The translations under genes were made by a program, and so were the position numbers. A DNA stretch of 64,000 bases from contig CM041199.1 of the NCBI GenBank assembly GCA_023078555.1, positions 744,001 through 808,000 of the forward strand, in the 5' to 3' direction. The notes beneath the pieces were generated by a model, which was not told the origin of the DNA, did no database searches, and saw only the letters and a list, made by a program, of their open reading frames with translations. Shown here piece by piece: positions 49,713-61,805 of this stretch; the first letter of the stretch is position 1, and each line of letters starts with the position of its first letter. Origin of the DNA: Ulva prolifera (lineage: Eukaryota; Chlorophyta; Ulvophyceae; Ulvales; Ulvaceae).

Positions 49713-51163
49713 ACACGATGCGTCTGTTTCAGCGACGCTGAAACGTGTAGACGACCTACACAGGGAGGCACGATGGGCAGCACACACGCCACCAAGCCTG
49801 ACAAGGCTTTGACATCACAACGAAGAAGCTACATAAGCCCGTATGTACCTCGGTGTCGGTTCTGGACCTTTTTTCAGTCATCTGTTTGAGAATTTTGTCC
49901 TGTCCATCTGTTAGTCGCGGAACTCGAACATTGATCTACGGTGAAAAGCGCGCGTCCTGACAGCAGTGCATCATCTTCTCCGAGGCTGAAACTGAAAACC
50001 ACGCCTTGCATTGCCAGCCGATCGTATAAAGGACACTCAACTTTGCAGCCAGCGAGCTATGTTCGTTCGATGCAACGGACAGCACCCATGCAATGAGGAA
50101 AACTTCAGAATCGGGTTACAATGTACCAGCGAAGCCCTTCTCGGCGTCACGTCAGCTGCGCTCTGGCTGGGGCAGAGAGCGCTGATTCACCTCTCGATCT
50201 GAGCCTTGCATGTGACTACACACTATGCATGCCCAAGGGCCGCAAGCAGTAGAAACCACTTCAATCAACGCCGAAGGTCGATAAACGGTGACTTGAAATT
50301 CCGTGACATTGAGCCAGCAAGGCAGGACAGGGCGATCCACAGCGGCCTTGAGTATGCACCAGGACTTGTCACTCAAGTATATCAATCGGTATAGTTCTGC
50401 GGTTGAGAGCACTGTAAAGCGAATGCTGACAAAAGTAAGTGTTGGCATGATTGGGCTGCAAAATGTCACTGTTCATGCCTGCCTCTGGTCTCACACATGT
50501 AATACAACCGTGGTATTACATGAACCCCATGTTGTACAAATTGTATGCAAGTGCTAGGCCACAGGCAACGCAGCAAATATCAAAGGATAGGAACTACACT
50601 ACCTTTCGAAAACGACTTCAAATCAACAGCAAACATCGCGGCGTCAAATACCTTCTGTAACCGGAAATCGGGGTAACTGTCCTCGCAACATGTATTCTTG
50701 GGGTCACCATGTCTTTCCTTTCTAGTTGTGCTGTGGCTGCCTTCCCCCAGGTCCCCACAGTCCCACACATCCCAACTGAACAACGCATTCACAAGCAGTC
50801 ACCCAACTGGCCCTTCACCGCAGGAGCGCCGTCGACCGTGCCGCCACGCTGCGTGCTGTGGCGCTCGCCCGCATATCCGCCACAGCACGCAGCATGCTCG
50901 CAGCATGCACTGCCCCGTCGCCTCCCACGCGGCGTAGCAACAGCACAGGGACCCTTCCAGCTAAGCGGAACACCCGCGTACAGAAACGTAAAGCAAAGAG
51001 GGTGGACTTGTCTGAACGCAGCAAGTCATCCCGGAGAAATAGAAATCAATCAAGTGGCGTCCGTCAATCCATCCCTGCATCAAATAATATTAATCGTTGG
51101 CGCCTGATCTGGGGTGTGTCCGAAAGGGGTCACATGCCATGCCGGGAGCGTCGGCGGGGGGCT
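49713..51163. other. Spacer between giant gene and lipase gene
   Basis: No gene recognised. Frames at 50709-51107 (+) have no domain. It should contain the lipase 3' end and the promoter of the giant gene. Confidence 0.4.
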
Positions 51164-54100
51164 TCAGGAGGCAGCCTGGGCGGCCTCAGCGGCTTTGCGG
51201 AGGGCGACGAGGGCGTCACGCATGGCCTTGACAGCGTCCACGACCTCGTAGCGCTGCCCAGAGCTCGCGGCGAGCATCACTCCGGCCAGATTCTCCACAT
51301 ACTCCGTCTGCACGCGCAGTCTCTGCTGCAGATCTTTGGAAATCTGAAAGGGTAGTCCTGGAAGCTGGTGTACATCACATGTGATGAGACTGGTCAGCGA
51401 TGCAGCGTACCATCGAATGACTCCACGCCCCGTTGGCGGCGGTGCATGTACGGACGAATGCTGATGTACGTATGCACTACGTCGCGGCGCTGCCGCGCAA
51501 CGGCTCTGAGCTCATGCGCTTAGTTGTTTTTGTTGGTGATGGTGCACAAAAGTCACGGTGACCACCGGAAGTTCTACGCACTTGACACAACAGCCGCAAC
51601 CTCGGAAGCTGGCACACAGGCTGCAGAATTCAGCCGGCCGAATCAGCCATAGACTGCATGCATTCCAGGGAGCTGCGCGGGGACGCGGCAAAGAGTGCGA
51701 CAGCACCATGCATGCCGCAGGTGCGTGCGGTCCGGAAGCGAAATCGACAGCTGCGCCCCTTGGCGCCGTGCGCGCGATAACACACAAATAAACACGACAC
51801 AACAAACACCAGCCCGCCCAGAGGGCAGCCCCGCAGAGGCACGCGTGCGTCCACTTGGACAGGCAGGCCCACGCGCACAGCAGCCGCAAATCAAGGCTGT
51901 GGCAATCCAGTGATATGGCCGCTATACCACTGGAATGCCACAAAGGCTGCCAAGGCCGCCAGACACAAAACAGAACGACACATGGTCGCGGCCTGGGCAT
52001 CGGCCTCAGTGCCCCATGCGTCGCCCAAACCATATAATGGCCACAGGGGTTTCTGGGCGGCACAGGGCAGGGGGGGGGGGGGGGGGGGGGGGGTGGGGGG
52101 GGGGGGGGGCACCGTGGCATGGCTGGCGACTCCTTGGCGGGAGAAGATGGAGCCGACGAGGCCGGCGCGGTTGCGGAACCACGTCGTCGCGCCCGCCACT
52201 GCGCCCTGCTCGGACCGCAGCTTCTCCTGAATCTGCACCGCAGCCCCACACCCTATTGCACCCAGTGAACTAGAGCTCTGTGTTGGTTCACGCCTGTTAG
52301 CATGTGGCCCTGAGGGCAATGTTTGGGACCTCGGCCTGACGTACGACCCGGATGAATCTACGCGGAAGCTGCGAGCGCTCCACACAGCACGGGACAGACA
52401 GTATGCTCAGGGGCTCTCCGATGTGTCAACCGGGGCCACGACCGTGGCCCCGCCAATGCCGGCCACGCCGTGTCGCCTCGCGCTGCGCCTGCGGAGCGGC
52501 CTGCCCCTTGCAGTGTCCTCGCAACATACACAGGAAGCTTGTGATGGTCACACTGACAACACCGATATATCGAGATACGGGAGGCGCGCCTGCTCCGTCA
52601 CGAGACCGTCTCCGAAGACGCTGACCTTGTTGTCCTGCGGGAGGTAGAGGCGGCTGTCGGCGTCGAGGCGGACCTCCGAGGGCGGGTGCGTGTACCCCAG
52701 GAACCACGGCACCTGAGGCACGAGGTCGAGGCGGTTGTACACGCGGAAGGTCTTTGGCACCTGCTCCTTGAAGCGCGCGGCGAAGCGGTCGTTGCCGACG
52801 CGGGGGCAGCCGTACGTGAAGCAAGACACCTCGTACGGCGTGTCCCTGCACACAGCCACTGATCGCTTGCGCGTGTGCTCCCTTGGCTGATCATCCATGG
52901 AGGCATACATGTTTTGAAACTGACTGTCAGAACTGGGAATCGGCAAGAACTGTACGTGATCGAGCGGAGTGTCCACATGGGGCCGGCACGGTGGGTGATC
53001 TGAAGATCGTCGTGGAGTTGGAGAGTACGTTGTGAGCTCATTGTGCATGCACTTGGCTTGCGAGTCACTGGCGAGTAACTGGCGAAGGCCACTCTGAAGT
53101 AACCCCAACAAGCGCCGGCGACGCACACAGCAGCCGAGTGACCCCTCGCGGCCCCGGCCAGCCACGCAGCCCGCGAGAGACAAACAGGATTCGACCGGCC
53201 CTTCTGAGGTCCATTCAGGGTGGTGCCGGCTGCTTTGATCAGGATGGTGATCACGGGGGGGGGGGGGGGGGGGGGGGGGGGGCGCACCGAGCGATGGCGA
53301 GGTCGTAGGCGCAGAGGACAGCCAGGGCACCGCCGAGGGAGTGGCCGGTGGCTGTGACGGTCCACGCTGAGTCGCCGCCGGTGATCAGCGCCAGCACCTC
53401 TCGGATCTGCGGCTGCACTGACCTGCAGGCACGCCACACATGCGCCATCGTTGCACTGCTGCTGCCAGGCGATCCTGCCCGTCGACCCAAGACAGTAGAC
53501 CTTTGCAGTAGAGAGGTGCGTGCCCGTTCTCACATGCCGTCTATCTCGAGATACAGAATGAACAGGGACAGAGGGCCCTGCGCATCTGGTCAACACACGT
53601 TTACAGCCGCTCTGTAACCCACCAGGGTCATCATGAGATGTGTTGGCAAACACGCGGCTGTGAGTGTTACAAGGATAAAGGTGGCGAGGCGGGCAGCACC
53701 GCGGAAGCACAAGCCAATCAAGACACACGTGGCACACATGTGGCTGTTACTGCAGAGCAGGCAGAGCGCGGCGACCGCAAGCTAGCCACACAGAGTGGCA
53801 ACCAAGCGACTGGTGGGCATGGCAGCGGTGCCGGGCTCCGGCCTCCACTGTTGTTGATGGCCAGTTGCGATTGCCTCCGTGCGCGTGACGATGCACACAT
53901 ACTTACATAAACACATGCCGGTGCTTCCTTGTGAAGCTGGAAGCCCGTGTTTTCTCTACTTGTGAAGACGCTTTGTAGCTTCTCATGTGCAGTGCACTTG
54001 CCCGTAGTGGGCGTGCACGGAACTGGTGAATGAGTGGATTTGCAAGTGCATTCCGAGCACGGCTTGCTGCCCGGCCTCTGTCCTTTGTAACTACATGCAC

Positions 54101-57100
54101 ACATGCCAGTAGGGCTGTGGTGCGAGCGCGTGCCCGGCTTGGTGCCATGAATGCGTGAGTGGGTTGGCGTGAGGATTCCGAGAACCGGTTGCGTGCCCAG
54201 CCTCTGCAAAGTCAAGTTGAGCTAAATCTGAATTTAATGAGCTGTATCCTGAAGAGGCCACTGACAGCTAACGGGACCACAGATGCCGTCTGTCCTTGGT
54301 AAACACATACACACATGCGATGCACAATGGGCTGTATACAGCATATGTACCTCAACCAGGAGCCCACACTCCTGTCCCTTTCAAAGGAACACCGTGCGAC
54401 ACTGCAGTGTGGAAGTGATAGTGTGCGCGTGAAAGGTCTTCTTGCTTCTCGCTTGCCCGCAATATCTCCTCTGTGATGAATTACTGCAGTGTCGGGTCGT
54501 CGGGCTCGATCATATGTGACAATTCCGAATGTTCAGGTCTAATTTCTGGGTGGCCGCCCTGAAAATGATGCAAAGCGACCCAACACTGAATTGCAGACCC
54601 CGAGACGCTGTTAACAGTGTCTTGGGGCATTGCCACACAGCCGCTGGTGCTTCAGAAACGAAGACCATCATGCAGATCACTTCTTTTAATCCACACAGTG
54701 GTGTTCAGGCATGCAGGCGTGCGTAGTGTAAACCAAAATGAAGTAAATCTGGATCCACATCGTCATGTCTTGTTCTTCAGAAGACTTCGGGAGTGCACAG
54801 CACAGCACACAGCACACAGCGCACTGGGCATGGCGCACCGGTAGGCTGTGTAGAAGCCCTTGTGAATGGAGGGGCGAGTGAGGGGCGAGATGGGGCCGAG
54901 CCAGGAGCGCCAGCCGCTGTCGCGCTGCTCCGACGTGCCGACGGTGCGCAGAGCGCCTGTGGCGTCGTCCTGCGTCACCGAGTTCAGCGCCAGGCGCAGG
55001 TCGGTCACCCAGTCGCGGAGATTCTGTTCGGTGCCGCGGAACGAGATGACAACCTGCGCATCATCCGCGTTGGGTCGCCTCGCTTACAATTATCAATAAT
55101 ATGTACCGCGATGCATGGCTACCAACATACAGGTCGCTGTCCGGGGTTGCAACTGAATTAGACCTGGCCCTGAGACTCTTTCTCGTAATCGGGGCCAACA
55201 GCCCGATTTTTTAACACTGCCAGGCGCGCGGCCGCGCTGGCACGTGTTTAAGCACGTGGCCATGTTGTTTGTGTGCCGCTTGTTGGATGTTCAGATGGGG
55301 CGGTGTGTGCACATGTACCGTTGGCTGTGGGGGTGATTTCCTTGGGCGACGTCCGACGCGACGCACATAATCGCGCTTCACAGATCGTGTTCGTGACTGG
55401 ACTCAATGTCTCATGCGATGCCGAACATGCATCACTGAAGTGATAGCAGCGGGCCCGATCGTGAAGAGTGCACTGGCATGGGCCCCATATGCATGCTGTG
55501 CGTGCCGGCACTCACCTCAGCGCACAGCAGGATTGGCCACATATGGAAATGAGGATGTATGAGACAGTATGACAGCACAAAGATTTCCACAACAAGCAGA
55601 AGGATTGTGTACAGTGAGCCCAGACCGCACGTGGAAACCAAGAACTGCGCTACCATGACAACATCAAAGAGGCAGGTAGTGCTGCAGGGAAGATGGGGGT
55701 TTTTTGAAATCAACGAGGTGCCGCGTGCATGGGCGGACGCGGGCGCACCTGCTTCAGCCGCGTGTTGCGGTGAATCCACGCCTGGGTGCCGCCCTTCGAG
55801 CTGAAGTACGCCACGGGATGGAGCAGAAATGCGTTTGGAAACACCATCGGCAGCTTCGCCCACGCCTGCTTCACCTTGACCGTTGCAAGCTCCATCATCG
55901 CCTTGGGGTCTCCGCCGGCCGCATTAGCCTCGGCCGCGGCGGCGTCGGCCTCCGTCACCTCGACCGCCGCGGCGGCGGTGGCCGCGGCGGCGGGCTCCTC
56001 GGCGGCGGCGGGGGCCGCGGCGGCGGGCTCCTCGGCGGCCTCCATCGTCGCGGCCGCCGCGGAGGCGTTGTCGGAGATGGCTGCCGGGAGCGCGTGCGCG
56101 GCCGTATCCGTGCCTTCGGCGGATTCAGGGGGGGCGGCGAGGACGGCCATCGAGGGCGCGAGCAGCGTCGCCGCGGCGACGTTGCTGACGAGGCCCTGGG
56201 ACGCCCCCTCCGGCATCGCGAGCTGCGGGTGTGAAATCATCTCGGCAGCGTCAGCGCCATCGCCTTGGTGCTCTTCTGCACGGCATGGTCTGAGGTTCAC
56301 GCATGGTCGCGGGCGGCGGAGTGTCAGCGCTCACCAAGGCCCGCTGGTCGTAGCCAGTCAGTTCGGCAAAGCCACGCATTTGTATCGTGCGGCCCATGGC
56401 CGTTGATTGCATGCATGCAAGCCATCGACTGCAGGCAGGCCGGGACGCAGCCCCAGAGTGCGGTGTACCTGGGTGACAGGTGCATGATCACAAACAACTG
56501 CACAGCACGCAGCATGCGGCCGCAGGTTGGGTGCGCACCTTTCGTGATCATCGACGCCTCAAGTGCCAGTGTCACGGTGCCCCGGACCTGCTCGCCAGAG
56601 AGGATGTCGACCTGCACCGCGGCACCCGAGATGTGCATGCATGAGCCGGCAGCATGCTTAGAGCACGAGGGTAAGGCATGGCCGAGATGAAACCTCCCCG
56701 CGCCTATCGGGTGCAAGTGGAAAGCATAAACAAGGGCTAGCAGGTTCATGTGTTGGCAGCGCTGCCGGCGCCGTTGGACTCGCAGAAGCAAGCGCATGCG
56801 CGCACAGCGGGCCTGAGGTATCTGCTGAACAGGCTCCGCCTGTTCCCAGGCTGTTTGGCAGCAGTTATCCCCCACAGCATGCACAGCACGACGGTACACT
56901 GAGCATGCTTTTTTTACCAACTGGACCACGGCCGTGGCGCCGGTAGGCTTCATGACCCAGAACCTACATCGGGCCAAGTGCAGAAACCTGCAATGAACCT
57001 TTCCTCCGCAACCGAAAAGGCGATGTCGGCTCCAGCGGCAACGAGGGGGGACGTGCAGGGCCACACCTGAGTGTCCGCAGGGGGCGCAGTCTCCCAGCCG

Positions 57101-58034
57101 TCCTGAAGCGTCAAGGTACCCACGCCGACTGCGTCATGGCCCACGATATCGTCATCAAAGACGCGCACAGTCAGCACCGGCGGACCCTGCGCCACCACGC
57201 CTCCGTCCGGCTGCCGCGGCCACAGGAGGAGCGTCTCGTTGAAGTCAGGGTTCTCTTTGCCGTCCTTCTGCGTCGTCTTGCCGTAGGAGCCCCCCACAGA
57301 CACCTCGACGAACAGATCCGGCTTTGAAAACCTCTGCACACTCACTTGCGATGGAATTCTGGTGGCGAATGCGATACTCGAATTCTCAGGACAGTGTGAT
57401 GTGTCATGTGAAAGATGGGATGGTGGGCACATGCCAGCTGCGGTCTGCTGGCTCATGCATTGCCAGCATGCATCTGCAATGAGACCTCCGTCGCCGATCA
57501 CCGCCGCCATGTGTTCTGTGGTAGCAGCATCGTGCACAGCATCGTGGCGGCCTCCGTACCGATGCCGGCGCAATGAGCCGTCGGCAGCAGCACCATCGGC
57601 TTGACCCATACGAGGTCGCTATCACAGCACACAGCACGCATGAGCACCGCCCGCATGACCCACACGACCGGGTCGCTGCCACACATCACAGCACGCAGCA
57701 CGCAGCGCACATCGACGTCCGAGAAGCCCTTCGCGTTCTTCACAGTGACTTGCAGCAGGGCGCCGAGGGCGGCCTTGACGAAGGCGTCATCGAGGTACTG
57801 CACCGTCGTGCCGTTGCCGCCGAGGTTGCGGAACTGCTGGCCGGTCGTCGGCTCGAGGTAGGCCTCCATCGCCGCGGAGGCCATGACGACGGCCTGGCTG
57901 AGGATGAGGTGCGGCGGGAAGGTGACCTCCGGCAGTTCGAACTCGCGGGGCGCCACGGCCGCGGCGGCCGTTGTGCTGGCATCAGCCGCCATGGGCTCTT
58001 CGGGGGCTGGAGCGGGGACGGGCTGCTGCACCAT
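51164..58034 (-). CDS. C2 domain, membrane segment and class-3 (alpha/beta hydrolase) lipase fusion
   Basis: Ten exons close exactly in phase to 750 residues: 58034-57711, 57333-57067, 56611-56539, 56275-55749, 55644-55516, 55053-54839, 53422-53288, 52845-52563, 52232-52113, 51343-51164. N-terminal segment, then a C2 domain split over exons 1-3 (LQVTVKNAKGFSDVD | RFSKPDLFVEVSVGG, NPDFNETLLLWP, LTVRVFDDDIVGHDAVGVG), which probably binds membrane phospholipid with calcium. An Ala/Glu-rich linker leads to a hydrophobic hairpin (YTILLLVVEIFVLSYCLI). The lipase has VVISFRGTEQNLRDWVTDLR, IHKGFYTAYR, nucleophile elbow GHSLGG, CPRVGNDRFAARF and acid NRLDLVPQVP; a catalytic His is not evident. The C-terminus is a basic/Ala coiled helix. 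Likely a membrane-bound acylglycerol or galactolipid lipase. An exon could be missing between 55516 and 55053, because the usual lid region is short. Confidence 0.85.
51898..51942. repeat. Palindromic micro-element, copy 3 (intronic)
   Basis: 45 bp with 15-bp inverted ends (TGTGGCAATCCAGTG ... CACTGGAATGCCACA, one mismatch) around ATATGGCCGCTATAC. It lies in the 52112-51344 intron of the lipase gene. Confidence 0.75.
52070..52109. repeat. G24-T-G15 tract at a 5' splice site
   Basis: On the sense (minus) strand the intron after exon 52232-52113 begins GTG followed directly by this C-tract, so the homopolymer starts at intron position 4. Confidence 0.85.
53255..53282. repeat. G28 tract at a 5' splice site
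   Basis: On the sense (minus) strand the intron after exon 53422-53288 begins GTGCG and runs straight into this C28 tract. Confidence 0.85.
53664..53740 (+). repeat. Dispersed YKDKA repeat, copy 3 (intronic, antisense)
   Basis: Reads CYKDKGGEAGSTAEAQANQ on the + strand. It lies in the 54838-53423 intron of the minus-strand lipase gene. Confidence 0.5.
54222..54288. repeat. Dispersed 65-bp repeat, copy A
   Basis: AAATCTGAATTTAATGAGC ... TAACGGGACCACAGATGCCG matches 58803-58871 with scattered differences. Confidence 0.6.
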
Positions 58035-58802
58035 GGAGGCAGTGTGTGAGTTACGGGGCCCGATTGACGTTGTGCAGCATAAACCTGGGGGTCTGTATAT
58101 ATGTCAACACATTCACAGAAGATTGAACGGGCATAGACAAACACAGCAACACATGGACTCTTCTGAATTCCGGGTACATGTATGAATGGATGGGGTGTGT
58201 CTAAGGAGACGGAGTGTTCTGTCGAAACTTTCCGGAAGTTGAGCACTTGATTGTTCGCCTGTGATGTATGTATGCTGCGATGGCGATGAGTCAGCGCAGG
58301 TGGCCGTGTGGACATAGCATGTGAGGCGGCGGCCTATCTCGCTGCACACCGTGGCAGCGCGTGGCAGCGTTGACATAACCACCACCGCCGTGAGGAGTCG
58401 AGAGAACATGTGCAGCGTGCCGTGATGGGCGCATCCGCCGGCGCAGCGATTCACGTCGGGGTGCCAAAGGCATGCTGATATCATATTTCGTGCACTTCAG
58501 TACCCGCGTGTCCACATGCATGGGGCACGGAATGAATGGCAGAGGTGCTGCACGTGTGGAAGGCGCGAGCGTAAATTCATGACGCTAGAGTCAGGCCGCT
58601 ACGCTTGTGACCACTGTAGTAAGCCACAACTGCTGGACTACATTGAATCCACATTGACATTGTCACCACAGCTGCCGAGTTGCGGCCGGCGCAAAATAGG
58701 TCATGGCATTATAGTATACAAGAACGTTTTGGGCCCCGAACTTGGCAGTGCCAGTGGCGCCCCGGGACGGCGTCACCTGAGACGATGCGGGCGAATGTAA
58801 AG

Positions 58803-58871
58803 TAAATCTGAATTTACTGAGCCGTATCCAATTGGACATTGACAACTCCGAGTTAACGGGACCACATATGC
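58803..58871. repeat. Dispersed 65-bp repeat, copy B
   Basis: AAATCTGAATTTACTGAGC ... TAACGGGACCACATATGCCG, same family and orientation as 54222-54288. Confidence 0.6.
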
Positions 58872-59348
58872 CGAACGGGTAAACCACCTGGAAAGCCCCC
58901 TAGGTCTGAGGCCTCAGACGACCGTACGCAACTCACAGGGCCTCCTCCTGTGCTAAGCGAGGTGGTCACGTACGGCCGTTTCGATTCCCCAAAGCGCACG
59001 CAGAATCGAACCCACGACCTCCTGAAACAGAGCTCTGCGGAGGGGGTAGCGTTTAATCCGTCCTCCACCCATTGGACGCCCAATGTTCCGGGGCGCATGC
59101 GTATCCTGGGCTCCCGGGCCCCCAGAACCACCGCCTAGGGGCTTGCCATGCGGGACAGCCCGGCCGGCCGCAAATCTGCCGGAAATGCTGTTCCGGCGCA
59201 TCTGTTGCAGGACGATCGAGTTCACCTGCCCGGGACGCTCGGAGTCCCTCAACATCCACTAAGACTTCACATGGACGTCGACACAATTGGATGCAGAATT
59301 ATGATTTTTATATATAAAGGACCATAAGCATGATCGCAGATTCGAACG

Positions 59349-59366
59349 GCATCCATATATGGATGC
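59349..59366. repeat. Perfect 18-bp palindrome
   Basis: GCATCCATATATGGATGC, self-complementary, about 40 bp downstream of a TATATATAAA stretch. Confidence 0.8.
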
Positions 59367-61013
59367 GATCGAATCGATTCAAACACAATTGGCTTGAGCC
59401 ATGTGTCAGCGCCATGTGTATGACCGGTCCTACAGCGCGTAGTCTGTCCGTCACCCACACACTCTGTATCTCTAGAGATAAACCAAACATACGTACAACG
59501 TCCCTATCCTGGCAGAATTGGGAGGGCCGTTGCTGGCTGGAGTTGCTGTGGTGTGTTTACAAAAAGGTGATTTGCGTTCCGACATCGACGTCGCGACGTA
59601 CGGGTGGAGGAAGCTCCGTCGAGGGAGGTTCATAAGTTTGCTTCTCCCGTTCACTCTTGTGTAATTCTGAGTTTGCTAAAGCTCACTCACTCTTCTATCG
59701 CATACGTATACATAGTGGCACGGCAAGCAAGAAGTGGGCAGAGCAATAGCGACAAGCTTAAGGCCAGTATGAACGACGACCTCGCCGAGGCATAATGAAA
59801 ACATACTTTGTGAACACGATATGCATCCGGGACACGTGCCGAGGCACGACCTATATGCACACAGATTGCAAGTGGTAGGCTGTAGTCATGCAGCGTTCGC
59901 GAAGGTCCGAGTTGGGAACAGCGCTTCATGATCAGCCTGACAAGACTATGCAAACGCGAGGCACATCGGTCCTGTGCGCACCAGCCTTCACTCAGGGCAT
60001 TGTTTAGGTACATGACGTCGACGTCGATGTCATGCAGAAGATCAGGTATCAGCTGTGCGGGTCCGCACCGAAGTGGCCAAGCGTAAGTCTGATATCGGGC
60101 TGGCTTAAGCTTATCTACCGACGCAATAGGAGCGGCAAGACAGAGTTTTGATTTCACCTGATCAGACTAATGGGTGATCAGAAGCTCACAGCCCCTAAAT
60201 TCAAACGTAGCTTCAGCGAGCGGGAAATTGACAGCAAAGCATGCCGTTGGTCGACCGTCCTCGAGCTCGAGCTTGCAATATCAATGATTTAGGCACACAG
60301 TGCGTTAGCGCTGGTACACAAGCAGCCTTGTTGCGCACTGTCACAATAGTCAGCACCTACACCTCACATGTACTTCAGACAGCGGCGAGAGCATGGAAGA
60401 ATTGCCCACGCATGCGTCTGTACATGTGTGTGTGCTCATGCATTCTCCGTGTCACAGGCGAACACGAGGTCTCGCCAGGCGTGGCAAGAGTTTGATATCT
60501 CTGTAGATGCCAACGTCTGGCAGACCGCTGCAGAGCAAGCGAGAGGACAGATCGAAGAGGCTTTGCACGGAAGGCTGCCACGTGCACGGCCCACTTGTTG
60601 CCTCCAGGGAGCTCCGGATCCAGAGCTTCTCTGAGATAGCGGACCGGTTTCGTATCCATCTCGTGACCATATGCCCCGCGTGCCGATGTGCATGTGCAGG
60701 TGCGATGTCGTCACATGTCGCTTGCGTGTGGAGCGCATCTCGTGATCGAGCAGGAGTCGGCATCTGATCATCGGAATCCACGGATACGCTGACAAGGCAG
60801 GCTCATTAACCTCATTAACATGTGTAGCCTCCTCGCATTGACTTGCTCGTGCGAAGCCATACCTATGATGTATATCAGAATTAATATTTTTTTCGCTGCA
60901 GAAAAGTTCGGGCAGAACGAGCATTGCCCGCTGCACGAATGCGACGCTCGTTCGCAGCGGCCACGTCCCCAAGCTGCCTGACGAGCCACACATTGACAGC
61001 GGCCACGTGCATT

Positions 61014-61261
61014 GGAAACAGGCCGTGGCAATCTCGAGTTGCGCACCTGTTCCGCAGAATTGCGCTTGACCACGCTCGAACAGCGTCGCGAGGGTCTCGA
61101 AACAAGAGAGGCGCTAGCAAGCTTAGCTGGAAATGTCGGAAACAGGCCGTTGCAATCTCGAGTTGCGCACCTGTTCCGCAGAATTGCGCTTGACCACGCT
61201 CGAACAGCGTCGCAAGGGTCTCGAAACAAGAGAGGCGCTAGCAAGCTTAGCTGGAAATGTC
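61014..61261. repeat. 124-bp direct tandem duplication
   Basis: Two nearly identical units start at 61014 and 61138 (GGAAACAGGCCG). Each contains GCGCACCTGTTCCGCAGAAT and ends AGCTTAGCTGGAAATGTCG. The period is not a multiple of three. A frame reading TCSAELRLTTLEQRR is open across each copy, but no protein family is recognised. Confidence 0.8.
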
Positions 61262-61805
61262 GAACTGACGCTGCGCGACAAGTTGGGCCGTGTTCCTCTG
61301 GTACGTATACCCGGGCCCAGCCCATGTGCCACGCTGGAGGCCATTCTCAAACGATGTTGTGATTGGGGATTTTCGGAGTCTCTGGAACCCTGCGGTGACA
61401 GCTCGACGACTCGAAACCGGAGGTATTGTTCACCGCTATCCGATCGGTCGCTGCATCGATGTGGACAGGACACTGCAAGTGCACTCGAACTCGTGCATGC
61501 ACTGAAAATGGAACCAGCGTCCGCTTATGCACCACATGGTGCAGTCACACGCACGCCACCGGCGGCACCGTTTCGATTCGTATTGCATGCGGTGGCTGCA
61601 TGATGCTTCTCACGCGCTCGCATGCTGCTGCAGAAGCTTGCGGCTCGGCTCGAGCTCGCTGCTGACTGTCCTGTATCTCGGCTGTGGACACGAACGGAAA
61701 GCCCGAATAGCGATGATTCAAATTTTGCCGTGCATGATAATGTTCGTGGTGCACTGGCATACTAAACGCATGCGCAGTACCGTTCCAGGCTATCGACAGG
61801 GGGAT

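Larger units (their letters stand above)
58035..61013. other. Spacer upstream of the lipase gene, no confident gene
   Basis: Includes the presumed lipase promoter. A + frame at 58516-58800 has two CxxC pairs (CCTC ... CDHC) like a small zinc ribbon, but I cannot assign it. Around 59000-59035 the minus strand has a tRNA B-box-like GGTTCGATTC without a foldable cloverleaf. TATATATAAAGG lies near 59310. Confidence 0.4.

Noticed and set aside
58950..59060. Possible tRNA gene on the minus strand (GGTTCGATTC B-box)
   Set aside because: The T-stem does not pair and no A-box or cloverleaf could be drawn; at most a decayed tRNA-derived repeat.
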